NCBI GenBank assembly: GCA_022478985.1
Contig: JAKSZP010017458.1
Location: forward strand, 24,354 to 88,353
Source: Massospora cicadina
Taxonomy: Eukaryota; Entomophthoromycota; Entomophthoromycetes; Entomophthorales; Entomophthoraceae
Reading direction: 5' to 3'
DNA length: 64,000 bases
Numbering within the stretch: position 1 is the first letter of the stretch; each line of letters starts with the position of its first letter. Of the stretch, positions 24,000 to 34,600 are shown one piece after another. The notes beneath the pieces were generated by a model, which saw nothing but the letters and a program-made list of their open reading frames with translations, was not told where the DNA came from and searched no databases. The translations under genes were made by a program, and so were the position numbers.

Positions 24000-25330
24000 T
24001 TGATTTATTGACCATGAGTGTTAGCAGCAACAGAGTCACAGGTGTCTTTAGGGTAATGTCAAATTTTTGCAGGTTTTCTAGTTTTTGTATTTATATCTAA
24101 GAGATTTTTCGCATTGTGGTAATCCTTAGGTGCACCATTGATGGGCGCAAAAGCCCAGTTATGTTTGGGTGGTGGGTATTATATTTGATTGGTGGAAATG
24201 GTGGATGCACGGGTGTACAAAGCTCAAATTGTTGGTCCATGGTTGGTGGGCCCATTCTGATTGGTGGACGAAATTTTGTTCCACCAATGTGGAAAATGAC
24301 ACAATGTAAGTTTGGGTCTGGGCAGGTGGGATTATGGACGGTGCTGTAGCTTCCACCTTGGCCGCTGTCTAACAGGCCTGTATGGCCTTCTTGTGCTCCT
24401 GCAGGGACACAGGCTTAACCTGGATATAACACCATTGCGTCCCATGGAAAGGGGCATCTGTGTCAATGGTGGGCTCATATTAATGTCAGTACTTCCCATT
24501 GACTCTGGAACCTCATTTTGAGTGGCGCCCTCTCTGGAAGAGCAGGTGTATGCTTTCTGGCCAAAATCATGAAAAAGGCGCAGATATGCGATACGCTGTC
24601 CATCATAATTTAGAACAGGCAGTTATCCTGCCTGTCAATTTTAAGAAAAGTGGTGTGCGGAATATGATTCAAGTCCTCAACAATTATTGCAGATGAGATG
24701 AGCACCACAATTTCTTGCCTGTAATAAGCTCCAACATTAGCATAAATATTTGCATTTTGGAAGAGAGAAGGTCCCCATAATTCCTAAGCCCATTCACGAG
24801 ATGGTCCTGAGGACTTGACGTTTCACCATTGTGGGAGAAAAATCAAAAGTTACAAGAATTTGGTTTTATTTGGTCTAACGAGCACACTTCATTTCACCAA
24901 CCATTGACCATATGGGAGTTCAACAACCGTGAACATCTGTGCAGCGGCGTCCACTGCTTGCGTTGTTTCAAACCATAGCTTTACTTAACCCCAGGGCATT
25001 GTATGTAATGCAATGTACACAATGTCTTAGAAATGTTTATGCGCATCTCTACAGAAATTTCTCCCACAGTGCAAATAATTTACATCCTAAAAAACTTGAA
25101 TCCCATACTTTACTGACATTAGTGGTTGAGAGTGTGGAGCTCTGATTTACAAATTACTTTTTGCTTGCCACTCTAAAAATTTAGACGATATATTCACTAC
25201 AGATTCCCTTGTCTTGGCCACCGGTGTTGCAGGGCATTTTTTAACTTTAGTTGGTGCAAAAACCAAACCTATGCCTCTCACCACGTTCTCCCAACCCTTA
25301 CCAGGCATTAAGTGCACACTCTTCTCCCCG
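24000..25330 (-). pseudogene. LINE copy 3 ORF1 relic
   Basis: Collinear minus-strand counterpart of the intact ORF1. FALWEKF near 25,075 matches LWEKF of copy 1, and a CAFFMILARKHTCSSREGA segment near 24,560 matches the zinc-knuckle stretch CTHCDAFSHKAHVCPIKEG with two ligands lost. AAAQMFTVVELPYGQWLVK near 24,930 aligns with AAAVHIVVNLPEGQWVIE. Stops are frequent and no full protein is possible. Confidence 0.75.
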
Positions 25331-25414
25331 TGTGGATTACCAAACTTACTTTGTCTTGAATAAAATCATTCGAAATTAGTGATTGCAACAGTTTAAGTTT
25401 AGGCTCTCCATATA

Positions 25415-26512
25415 GTCCTTGAAGAATTTCCAAACTGATTTCTGTCCCCAATACTATTAATGAACCGCTGGCATGAATACGTTGTGATTAGCATTTAGCG
25501 AAATACTCTTAGATTCTGGAACCTGTTTAGGCAGATTAACACATATGGGCCCAAATACGCTGATAACCATGGGCACAATACCATTTGAACACTAGGTTGA
25601 CAAAACTTTTATTTTGAGTTGCCGGGGTCTTATACTTTTGATCTTAAAATGATGGAAGGTTTTTTCCAAGGATCTCCAAATTATTTTCTTCAAAATTGGC
25701 TTTGACTACATGATTCTTATAAGCGAGGTTCCAGTAAGAAAGTTTAAGTTTTAATTTAGGGGATATGATGACAGGAGCGGATAATACCAGTAAGCCAAAT
25801 ATCAGCGGCAATGTACTGTCTTCTCAAAAAGTTGTAGTCTGTGGGCCTACAGTACCGTATATTTTCCAATGATCTATGTCAGGGGCAAATCCTAATCTCT
25901 TTACCAGTATAGTAGCACAATATTAACTAGTGCCCCACTGTCAACGATGGTGCAGAATTTAAGCTTAATCACTAAAAATCGAAAATAGCATTCTGAGATA
26001 TAAGCGTCCATTGAATTTATTGTGAGAGCATCTAGATTGTTCACTTGACTTAAATAAGTTTTAATTTTCAGGCCTATATTAGGGCTGAACTTTTTCAAAG
26101 TCTTAGAGGTATATCCTCATTGAATCCAGCCAATTGAGTTATATTGTCAAAGAAAATGGGAGCACTTGTAGTTCTTACTGATGATTTATTGCTTCAGTAC
26201 GCATTTCCTCACCAACTCAGCCTTACTATTCTTCCACGTTCAGTTGATACTCACTAATATCTTATCCGCAGTGACTTGCTGGATTGCAAAGGTAGCTCAT
26301 CTTAGGTGCTCATTCATAAAAAAATTGTTGTGCTGAAGAATTTTCCTTATCAAAGTCTATTGTAAAGTCAGTGGAATTAAAAGTCCCAGTTCTACTCCAC
26401 CCTAGATTTTTACCAAGCTGCCTTATTTTCAGTGTTTGCCAATTGCATCTTAAACTATTAATGCAAGCTAGGTCAATGATTGGCATAATGGCTAGAGTTT
26501 CTAAAAAATATC
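25415..26512 (-). pseudogene. Ty3/gypsy relic E: protease and upstream region
   Basis: Minus-strand retropepsin region. The motif TIVDSGALVNIVLLYW (about 25,901-25,950) keeps the Asp-Ser-Gly active site of retroelement proteases, followed by a segment near 25,850-25,890 reading DLPLT and VLxAHRLQLFEKTVHCR, typical of gypsy proteases. A leucine- and lysine-rich stretch precedes it (25,990-26,098). It lies between LINE copy 3 and the type I copy at 26,526. Its order fits the missing piece upstream of the RT at 16,090-19,040. Confidence 0.65.
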
Positions 26513-26525
26513 AAGATACCTGATC

Positions 26526-28459
26526 CTCTCTCTTGATTCGCTCACCTTTGTTTAATCATAGTTTCAAATTTAGTAAAAACATCTCCACCCATCGTCACGC
26601 TATGCAAGTTACCTATGTTGATGAGTTCAATATCCACTGCACCCACATGGGCAGTGGTGCGCCACCTCCTAATGATTTTCAGCCGTTTACAAAACATGCT
26701 CAGGCTGGATTAGCTAGCCCTATGAATTTTTCAGCACGCTATGTCCTGCCTAAGGACTTAGCCTTACATATTACCCAAACCCAGAAGGTGACATGCTGCC
26801 CCCTTGTGATCCCTGAAGCAACATGCAATTTGACCTTTGGGTTGAATATGGTAAGTTGGTTCCCTATTAAGACAAAGCATAATCAAATTAGCCCAGGCTG
26901 TTATGTAACCTGCAGTCTTCATCGACTTCTGCCACTTCAAGGAGTATTTTAATATTGGATTCTCAAGTGAAGCTGATGCTACAGTAGCAGCTACCATCCC
27001 CCTGGTGTTCCAAGGCGCCCCCTCCCAACTAGTCATACCCAGTTGCCCACTGATACCACTCTAGTAATTCATTTTGCAGGCCTCCCTACCCACCTACCAC
27101 CCAAAATTTTAGTTGAAAAAATTACTTTTGGATTATTAGAGTATGGTTCCAATACCATGGTACAATTTATGGTTCCAAATGGAGCCACTCGCCTTGCAGG
27201 CCCCTGACCCTTTGCAACTATTTGTCCAGTATCAACGGAAATAGCCCTCACAATCCCCCTCATACCATTATCCCCTCTGCCCCAGACCATCCTTAATGGG
27301 CTCAAGTGAATGGAGGGCGCACCATTTGCACTATCTGTTTCTAACTGGACCATTCGAAATGGCACTATCCCTCCATCTCACGATCCATGGCATCCACACC
27401 TGACTCTATGCACTATGACCCCATAGATGATCCAATAATAATTTTTTGAATGGGGCACTATCCTTCCCCCCTCTCCCAAAGTGGTAGCCACATCAACCAC
27501 TGAATCAACAAACCAAAAAATACCTTAATGAACATCTTCTCCTAAACCCACCAAACAGAAGCCAGAATGTACTAAAGTAATCTATAAACCATCCTTCCAA
27601 CCAAACGCAACAGTAAACCCATATGTAAACAACCCCAATCAAAGTTAACCAAAATCCATGGGATTATTTAGTTGAGATTGATAAGTTAGGTGAGTTTATC
27701 CTGAATCTGAATGGCTGGGCCCCCTCCATTTGAAATGTACATCAATACTGATTATATGGCCCAATTCCCAAAGAGCCATTATGCGCCTTGCCCTGATGCC
27801 ACCCCATTCAAAAGTGACCACCAACTAGATGAAGAGGCATTTTCCTCCCCCAAATGTTGCCCAACCCATAAAGCCGTTGTAAAATTAGTTGCAGTGATGG
27901 CTATGGGCCTGCCACCTCCTATGCTACCTAGTAACATGCTTCCAAAACAGAACAAAGACTATCTTCAATATTTTTAGATAGCAAACTCAGCAGTTCAATA
28001 AGTTGCTGCGGTCACAAAGTTTGGCCCAAAAACACGAATTAACTGCAACAAATTTGCAACTATCGCCACTCTACCTAAAGTATGCCTTAAGGCGGAAAAT
28101 TAACTTGAATACTAAATTTCCACCATCCTCATTGCACACATTGAGGTGCAAGCACCCATTTTTTATCTTAATCCCCATTTCCATGATGTGCCCACACCAC
28201 TGTTATCCGCTTTGTGCGCTACATGTCCACAACAGATGAGGTAGAAGAGCCTCCTAATCACCCTTCACCCACCGCCATGTATGAATAGCAGTTTTTGCTT
28301 TCAACTTAGCTGGTGTGTTTTATTTAAATTTTGCGTCAGTTAAAGTGGATTCATCCATTTTCTTTTGATTTTCTTTATTTTAATTTATTGTGGGATTTAA
28401 GCTTTTTTGAGCATCAGTAATGTCTGTCCCATAGTCAGCTTGCCTCAGTTTGATAGAAC
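26526..28459 (+). mobile_element. ORF1-only element, type I, copy I-2
   Basis: A near full-length (1,934 bp) decayed copy with TSDs agreeing at 10 of 13 positions (26,513-26,525 and 28,460-28,472). Landmarks: GSGAPPPNDFQPF near 26,655; VLPKDLALHI near 26,750; zinc knuckle near 27,330 as CTICF-stop-LDHSKWHY; KFGPKTRINCNKFATIATLP near 28,020; and the C-terminal motif FYLNPHFHDVPTPLLSAL near 28,160. The 3' tail (TGTCTGTCCCATAGTCAGCT then TGCCTCAG) is the LINE-type tail. It carries no RT, and stops and frameshifts break the frame. Confidence 0.8.
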
Positions 28460-28472
28460 AAGTAGCATGATC

Positions 28473-29320
28473 AATATTAGGGTTATAGAAATGAGGGTCA
28501 TAAGGCTGACCTAATTCTCTAGCTGGCGCATTAGCTCATTTGGGTTGGTCATGAGGATCGCAGGGACTTTAGTTAGGAGCCTCAAAGTGATGACACATTG
28601 ATGGATATAATCAAACACTTGGATTATATTGTTCTTCTCATTTAAACCTGTATGAACTCCCTATAAAAATCCTTATAGAATTTGTAGGCATGGCGCAATG
28701 CAATATGAGCGTTAAAGTCATTTATAATGGTGGCCCCCAATAGCATCTGTGCCTCCAAATGGAATTTTTCCTGCAAATACATGTATAGGCTCATCTTTAA
28801 TAAAAGATATTGAGTAACTCCATCTTCTGAGTGGTCACCCTTTCAGATCTGCTAAACTCCTTGAAAAGCAGCTTCCTAGCGTTAGAGCAGGATATGTTAG
28901 CCTTTTTCAGCTTTGGCATAACTAACTCCTAACCTCAGAGTCCAGCAAGTTCATTACCACTGCCAACTTCATGGTATTAGATGCTTTGCCTATTCTAATT
29001 TTAAAAAGATTGATAGAATCATGCACATTTAATTTTTATTGAGTTTCAGTAAGTTAACATGGTGATTCTGAATTTTAGATCATGTCTTCAGGGCTAAAGG
29101 CCTGCTTTGTCGCTGTCTGACTTTATGCATTACCAAGATACAGTATGGAATTAACCTAGTCTGAATTTAATGTAGTTTTGGGTGTATTCTTCGCTCCCTT
29201 ACCCAAAAAAAACCAGCAGTCAGGATACCCATAGCTGGTGTCTACCTACACAATCAGGTTCAAGTAGAAGAGTTTCTAAAGCAACATGACTCTTTCTGCA
29301 CTTACAAAAACCAATACACA
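28473..29320 (-). pseudogene. Probable gag fragment of gypsy relic E
   Basis: On the minus strand about 28,640-28,800 one frame reads YLQEKFHLEAQMLLGATIIN and continues as a helical, charged, Gag-like segment. About 28,500-28,640 in another frame gives VFDYIHQCVITLRLLTKVP. No zinc knuckle is visible. The assignment as gag rests on character, strand and position between the protease relic (25,415-26,512) and the leader and LTR (32,385-33,500). Confidence 0.4.
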
Positions 29321-30012
29321 AAGATAGCTTTTTTCTGCTTTGATTGATTAAATCGAAGCCAAATTTTAAAGTTCTAAAAAAATACAAAAACCAGCTGCTT
29401 GAATCAAGCAATTTAATCAAAATTTCGATGCCATTGATGCCTGCTGCCCCATCTTGGGGTGGTGGTGCACTGCCTTCTGGTAACCTTCAGCCACTACCAA
29501 TTTCATCTGTGCTGGCTCTGCTAGCCCTCCCTATGCACCAGGCGTTACTTCCCACCTTGGAACTTAGCCTACCATCTCACAAGCTCGCAGGTGTTACTTG
29601 AAAAGCCCTTTATTGCTCCCTTAGAGCAACCTGTTTTTTGGCCTCTGGGTCAAAAATGAAAATTTTTTCTCATATGTGAGCGCATCCATCATTGAGATAG
29701 CCACCACGGTTTTCAAACCCACTGATAAATTGATTTTCGTCCATTCAAGGGCTATTTTGACCTTGGATTAGTGATCTAAGGCCAATGCGGTGGCAGCTTC
29801 TAAGCTGCCAATAATTATAAAGGTATTACTATCAACACTGTTTGCACACATATCCCAGATGAGGCCATTTTGTTGGTCCAGTTAGCCAGGTTTCCGTCAT
29901 TTCTCTCCCTTGAACGCCTTCACCATGAACTGATGGTGGGTTTGACTGTTTATAGCGCAGAGCCCATCTTGCAGTTTGTGTTTCAAACTGGGAAGGTTGG
30001 TTGGCAGTGTGA

Positions 30013-30073
30013 TGGTCAAGGCGCTGCCTGACCACCACATAGCCCCAATCCCCCTAAAGCGGGGATTGGGGCT
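30013..30073. repeat. Pair of hairpins at the 5' end of the 1.14-kb insert
   Basis: The first stem is TGGTCA(A)GGC pairing with GCCTGACCA at 30,013-30,034, with one bulged base. The second is a perfect 13-bp stem, AGCCCCAATCCCC (30,041-30,053) with GGGGATTGGGGCT (30,061-30,073), around a 7-base loop. An (AAT)n microsatellite follows at about 30,085-30,102. Confidence 0.8.
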
Positions 30074-30305
30074 CTTAGTAACATAGATAATAATAATAAT
30101 AAAAGCGTAGGATCTGAGGGCAACGACCCTCATAAATGGCATTCTGTCAAATTAGATGCTGACAAATCAACTAAACCTCGGAGCAGAGGTGGCAAGGGTT
30201 GATGTAAATGGTGACTGGGCAAATTGAAGGCCACCAACCCAAAGTCTGATGAACTAAATTATGATCATGATAATGACAAATGTCAGCTCAGCGAATTTGG
30301 AGCTT

Positions 30306-30520
30306 GTCAAGCCAAAATATTCCAAAAATAGAAGCATCAAGGACCATGGCATTGGGCAGCTCAGTGAATCAAGAGCTGCCAAGCCAAATCTGCTGCCAGA
30401 TGAGAATATCGAGAGCCATGGCAAAGGGCATCCCAGCAAATCAGGGGCTGCCAAGCCGAATTATATCAAAAATGGAAGTGTTGAGAGCTAAGGTGAGCAG
30501 TGGCCAAATAAATCAGAAAT
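30306..30520 (+). repeat. Three degenerate 72-bp tandem coding repeats
   Basis: Within the 1.14-kb insert the frame holds three 24-residue units, each starting KPK or KPN and containing N-(G/R)-S-(I/V)-(K/E)-(S/D)-x-G followed by a Ser- and Ala-rich end (SESRAA, SKSGAA, NKSEIS). The third unit contains a stop. Units keep the frame, so they arose while the ORF was coding. Confidence 0.6.
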
Positions 30521-32384
30521 CAGCAGAAAACTTAATTTAACAGTTTGCAATAAGGTCAACACAAGAATGACAAGCACTGATTTATCCCCAATGAACAAGA
30601 TTATATGTGGAAAAGTTTCCGTAATGCCTGGGGTACTCAATGAACGGTCTAGAAAGGGCCTAGATGGGAATATCGGAGGCTGAGATTCTTGAGATAGGCC
30701 TGTGGATAGCCCACTATCTGAAGACTCCATGGGAACGAATTCCCCCATATCCCCCACTTCCTATAATAAATACAACCAGGCGAAGGTGTTTAGGACAACT
30801 TTGTCTTCTAATATATATAATAAAAACCTCAAAAATTGGAAATAAAATTTTAAATTCTAAAATCATTTAAACAGATTTTGGAGGAAAACCCTGGATTTTA
30901 AGTGAAAAATGGACCATTCCTCAGAGTTTGACAGAGCAGTCTCCTCTCTGTTTTCTCTCTCTGATGGAAAGACTGTTCTCCTCAGTGTGAACATCATCCT
31001 CACCATATTTCAAGGATACCTCAATCACTCATCAAGCCAACAAACAAAGGACCTAATCACAGCAGCACTCTCATGTTTGTGGGCCCTCACCTAAGCCTCT
31101 TGCCCAACTGTTTTGTGGCAATGTGGAAGGGCCCCTTTTGTCACAGGCAGGGCCTTGTGTCTTTGTGACAATCCGCCATTTCCAATATGACACCCATCTT
31201 GTGATTCCCCCCCACACACTGTGATAAGATCAGCACATGATCACCCTTTTTGGGCGCATGTCAAAAATGGCCGCACCATATGCCCCTTGTGCTTAAAAAA
31301 GGATCACTAGAAGCGCAAGTGCCCCATAGCTTCCACCTCCGCTGCTTTTGCCGCTCCTCCATCTGGTGTCCAGCTGGCTGCTGTCTCCCCCAAATTTTTT
31401 GAGTGGGGAGCGATCCTCCCGCCCCCAACATTGGCTAAGTTTTGTGCTTCATTTCTAAAGCAGCAGTCAATCAAAATTTTAATTTTTTAAAAAATCATTG
31501 GAATTATAGAATCCTGAGCTGATGGCAAAGACAGTTTTTGCTGAGCTGTTGTAATTAGCTGTTTGCAAATAATCAGGCTCCACCACTGAACCAAGTCTGG
31601 TGGCTGGCCCAGCATTAGCAAGTTTTAATTAATTCAAAAAACCTAAAAGATTGATGATAGTGACCAGCTGTATAATGTTAAGCCTGATTATGCTTTGGAG
31701 GAATTTTTTGTAAATCCTCTCAATTCACGTCCCTCGTCTTTTTCTCTTTAAAAGTGGATTTCCTAATTATAAAATATAAACAAAATGGCGGTAGAAGCAG
31801 AAGCAGTTCCCGCCAACACCCTTCTCCACCAACATCTTCATGGGTGATAGAACCCCTTTTTGAAGGTATTCCCATCCCAAATTTCTCCCATGATTTTGAT
31901 GAAGATGCTAAAATATGAAATTGAGGAGCTCATCTTTAGAGCAAGCCGTTCTTGCATCAAATTGGCAAAAACATCTCTGTTTTCTTCCAATTATCCTCAA
32001 ACCTTCCAGCGCATTAAGTCTTTTACTTATTTGTCTGCTCTCATCACCTTTGCTAGGCATCAACTTGCTCAATACGTTGAGGCGATGGACACCGCTGTCC
32101 TCATTAATGAAGAAAACCCACAATTATACCTCCTTATGCCACATGTCGCTGATGCCCAAACCCCTATGTTGTCCGCCATGTTACGCCAGCTAAAGTGGGC
32201 ACCAGACAAAAGTTTCCCCAAAGCTTCCTCATCTTCTGATATGGCTTCTTAGTTTGATAGTTTAAAGCTATATTAGCAATTTTTTTATTTAAATTAGTCC
32301 TTTTGTTTGGCTCATTCACAACTAAAGATGCGTGACAGTTCCCCCTTTTGGGTTGGGCACCATTTGTGCTAAAAACAATATTAG

Positions 32385-32878
32385 TATGAGTCTCCACTTT
32401 AATTTGATTTGTTATCTTTGAAATATGGTGGCGTTTTTATTGCAGCTAAAAAATCCGTATTAACAATAATTTGTTTAGCATCCTGTAAAAACCACTTTTA
32501 ATATGATGTTCTCATTCACCAAAAATCCTCTTTTTTGGGTTGGGCTACCAGTCCCAGATGTATGGAATTAAATTCTGATATAATTTTGCATTGGAGTAAA
32601 ATGCTCCATTCTATCAGTATAAGGGCCGTCAAGCTGGCTTCAATGGACGTGCATATCTTAGTCAATTACTTTTACTTGGCAATCATGTCCAATTATGATT
32701 TCAGCTAATTGTCAAACGTGAGCATTCTAGTTCACTCAGAATTGATTGCTATGGCAGCAATTTAACTGGGCCACTTGTGCAACCACTTCAGCATCCACAG
32801 TTTGTACTCTTACTATGGGAAGCTCTTCCTGGATATCTGAATTAATAAAATAAAATTCAGCTTAGAGAGCCAAAGTGT
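32385..32878 (-). pseudogene. Leader and start of gag, gypsy relic E
   Basis: Directly inside the candidate primer-binding site, the minus strand reads IQEELPIVRVQTVDAEVVAQ then VAQLNCC near 32,760-32,850, a plausible Gag N-terminus by position and character only. It is cut on the left by type II copy II-A, beyond which a gag-like segment resumes at 28,473-29,320. Confidence 0.4.
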
Positions 32879-32880
32879 GG

Positions 32881-32899
32881 CCCCCTGTAGTGAGCACTA
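32881..32899 (-). other. Candidate primer-binding site of gypsy E
   Basis: On the minus strand TAGTGCTCACTACAGGGGG. It equals, with three changes over 19 bases, the sequence TGGTACTCACTACAGGGGC that directly abuts the 5' LTR of element B at 44,281-44,299. The match in an unrelated stretch and the right orientation suggest a shared tRNA primer; the tRNA was not identified. Confidence 0.55.
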
Positions 32900-33514
32900 A
32901 ATGTCAATATCAGCGCAAAGTCATCATATTTTGACTGCACAGTTACTAAGTACAAAATAACCAGTACTGTTTGAGGAAGTAACTGGGTTAACATAAAGAC
33001 AAAAAAACCTCTCTATCAATATAGGATTTTAATCTAGAAAACAAAAAAAACACTGTAGTATTTATTGCTCCCAATGGCTAACAAGTTTGAACTCCATACT
33101 CTTCTTTTAGGAAGAATAAATGTAGTTTCTCTATGAAAAAAGTACCCATTCCACATGACTATCCCTCTCAGATAAGCTCTTCACATTTACCAAGATCCTA
33201 TTGGTGCAATTTTAAACTAACAGGCAGTACATAAGCTTGGGCAACTAGAGGAATATCAATTTAGGAAAAGAAAACAAATGCTTAGGCTCAGGTTATCTCC
33301 ATAAAAGTCATTATTAAAATTTTCAATAAGATTCTGTTGGATGGCCTTACTTACAATCGACCCTATTATTGACTATTGTATGCCAATGTGGGGCAAAGGA
33401 GTATCAAAATAAAAAGAGTGATAGGGACGCTGAGGCCACATATTTTGGTGATCAATGGATAATAAATGGAGGTTCCACCATCAGGGATAAAGGATTAGAT
33501 CAATTAACATAAAT
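32900..33514 (-). repeat. Probable 5' LTR remains of gypsy E and flank
   Basis: This lies immediately upstream, in minus orientation, of the candidate PBS, where the 5' LTR should be. It is AT-rich and non-coding. No second copy was recognised in the window, so the LTR limits are unknown. Confidence 0.35.
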
Positions 33515-33528
33515 AATAAGAGATGAAG
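33515..33528. repeat. Left TSD of the truncated type II copy
   Basis: AATAAGAGATGAAG, repeated exactly at 33,838-33,851. The pair flanks a 309-bp 5'-truncated type II element. Confidence 0.85.
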
Positions 33529-33837
33529 GGTCAATACATTGAGGCAATGAATACTGCCAATCTCATTAACAAAGAAAACCCACAACTATACCTCTTTATG
33601 CCTCATGTCACTGATGCTCCTACCCCAATGACGTCCGCCATTATCTACCAGCTAAAGTGGTCGCTGGACAAAAGTTTACCCGAAGCTTCCTCAACTTCTG
33701 ATATGGCTTCCTAGGCTGTTAACTGGGGCGCCATAGTAGGAATTTTTTATTATTAATAATCCTTTTATTTGGCCCATTTGCAATTAAAGATTCATGGCGG
33801 CTTCTCCTTTTGGGTTGGGTACCACTAGAGCTAAAAA
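33529..33837 (+). mobile_element. 5'-truncated type II ORF1-only element
   Basis: Only the last 309 bp of the type II element are present. The end of the C-terminal domain reads LINKENPQLYLFMPHVTDA then PTPM, with a stop at 33,712-33,714 after SSTSDMAS. The 3' UTR is collinear with II-A and II-B and ends in GCTAAAAAA. The exact 14-bp TSD shows that this short piece was inserted as such. 5' truncation plus a long TSD is the signature of LINE-type target-primed reverse transcription. Confidence 0.88.
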
Positions 33838-33851
33838 AATAAGAGATGAAG
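33838..33851. repeat. Right TSD of the truncated type II copy
   Basis: Exact 14-bp copy of 33,515-33,528, directly after the A-run that ends the element. Confidence 0.85.
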
Positions 33852-34169
33852 AGCTACTGCATAATTATCATAGATAAAAAGACAAACCTTTTAGTGGTAA
33901 TATATAATTTTATTAGCTGTGTGACCAAAAGCTCATATTAATTAATCAAACCTTACCTACATATTAGTGAAAATTTAAGACAAATTAAAATCATACTGGA
34001 TGTCTGGACAAACCAATTATAACAAGGAACATGCTGAAAGATTTTCGCTTTTTACAAAAAGTGAGATTTTGTGAACCCACCAAACTTAATTACCACGTAC
34101 TTAGTAGTTTTAAGGTTTTTTTGAAAATTTTATCCAAATCTTTAAAAACTTATCACCATGAAATTAGTT

Positions 34170-34600
34170 GTGTCAGGTAGGTTAGAACTCACCACTAAAA
34201 ATATTGGAGAGGCTGCAGTTACCTTTTGAGGGCTCTCTCATCAATCCTTGGATTTTGTCAGATTTAGAGTTAAATTGACAGTCAAGGCCGAGAAAAATAT
34301 CACTAGCTGTGAAATCACCTTCCGCTCTTGGATCTGATTTCACTCTTCCAGATGGTACATCACTCAAAGCAAAATTTTTGTGGGGGACGGGCAGCTTTTA
34401 TGGCTGCCAGAGAGGCTTAGGGGTAGGACCTACAGCGTCAGGAAACCTTTTGTGGAAATTGTGCATCAAATCTTTGGCATTAACGCAGTCTCTATAGGTC
34501 AATCTGTTCTCAGTTATGTCATAGCACTTCCAGGAAACCAGATATTTCAGGCAGCAACAAGATAGGAGGGGTTATTGATAGCATTAATTTTATATTGTGG
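34170..34600 (+). other. Unrecognised coding-like relic
   Basis: Two overlapping plus-strand frames look like real protein rather than chance: a TLPDGTSLKAKFLWGTGSFY segment and, in the next frame from about 34,380, LLWLPERLRGRTYSVRKPF followed by VEIVHQIFGINAVSIGQSV. A single frameshift near 34,390 would join them. I do not recognise the family. Its neighbours are all retroelements, so an element-encoded protein is likely. A minus-strand reading (34,182-34,367) is also open, so the strand is not certain. Confidence 0.3.

Larger units (their letters stand above)
19055..25402 (-). mobile_element. L1-like LINE, copy 3 (decayed, with an insert)
   Basis: A minus-strand LINE. The 3' end at about 19,055-19,095 matches the LINE tail (GTTGTCCTTCCCATGAATAA on the minus strand), and the 5' end near 25,400 matches the copy 1 5' UTR (TATTCAAGACAAAG, copy 1 AATTCAAGACTAAA). 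A weak TSD, GCTCgttATATA at 19,043-19,054 and GCTCtccATATA at 25,403-25,414, supports these ends. The span is 6.35 kb. Subtracting the roughly 1.1-kb insert at 19,455-20,592 gives about 5.2 kb, close to the length of copy 1. It landed inside gypsy E between protease and RT. Confidence 0.8.
30008..31145 (+). mobile_element. Unclassified 1,138-bp insertion with TG...CA ends and hairpins
   Basis: This insert splits copy II-A where II-C and II-B read through. It is bounded by GGCAG at 30,003-30,007 and 31,146-31,150 (5-bp TSD), starts TGTGA and ends TCACA. Two strong hairpins sit at its left end. A single plus-strand frame in phase from 30,261 to 31,094 is broken by about half a dozen stops; it includes three degenerate 24-residue repeats and a helical C-terminus (FDRAVSSLFSLSDGKTVLLS). 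No domain is recognised. The ends and TSD size would suit a small LTR-type or integrase-dependent non-autonomous element, but internal LTRs were not seen. Confidence 0.65.
29326..32375 (+). mobile_element. ORF1-only element, type II, copy II-A (interrupted)
   Basis: A type II copy that spans 3.05 kb because of a 1,138-bp insert at 30,008-31,145; without it the length is about 1.9 kb. The 5' UTR matches copies II-B and II-C (AAAAAAATACAAAAACC). The ORF begins near ATG 29,428 (MPLMPAAPSWGGGALPSG). The zinc-knuckle region near 31,280 is degraded. The C-terminal domain is the best preserved part: frame 31,860-32,252 ends YLLMPHVADAQTPMLSAML, then SFPKASSSSDMAS and a stop. The 3' end reads TTGGGTTGGGCACCATTTG then TGCTAAAAA, the type II tail. 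TSD bases are unclear. Confidence 0.8.

Noticed and set aside
30085..30102. (AAT)n microsatellite
   Set aside because: Too short to be of interest on its own; noted only as part of the insert.
30008..31145. Helitron identity for the hairpin-bearing insert
   Set aside because: There is a 5-bp target duplication, the hairpins lie at the other end from the Helitron 3' hairpin, and the TC...CTRR ends are missing.
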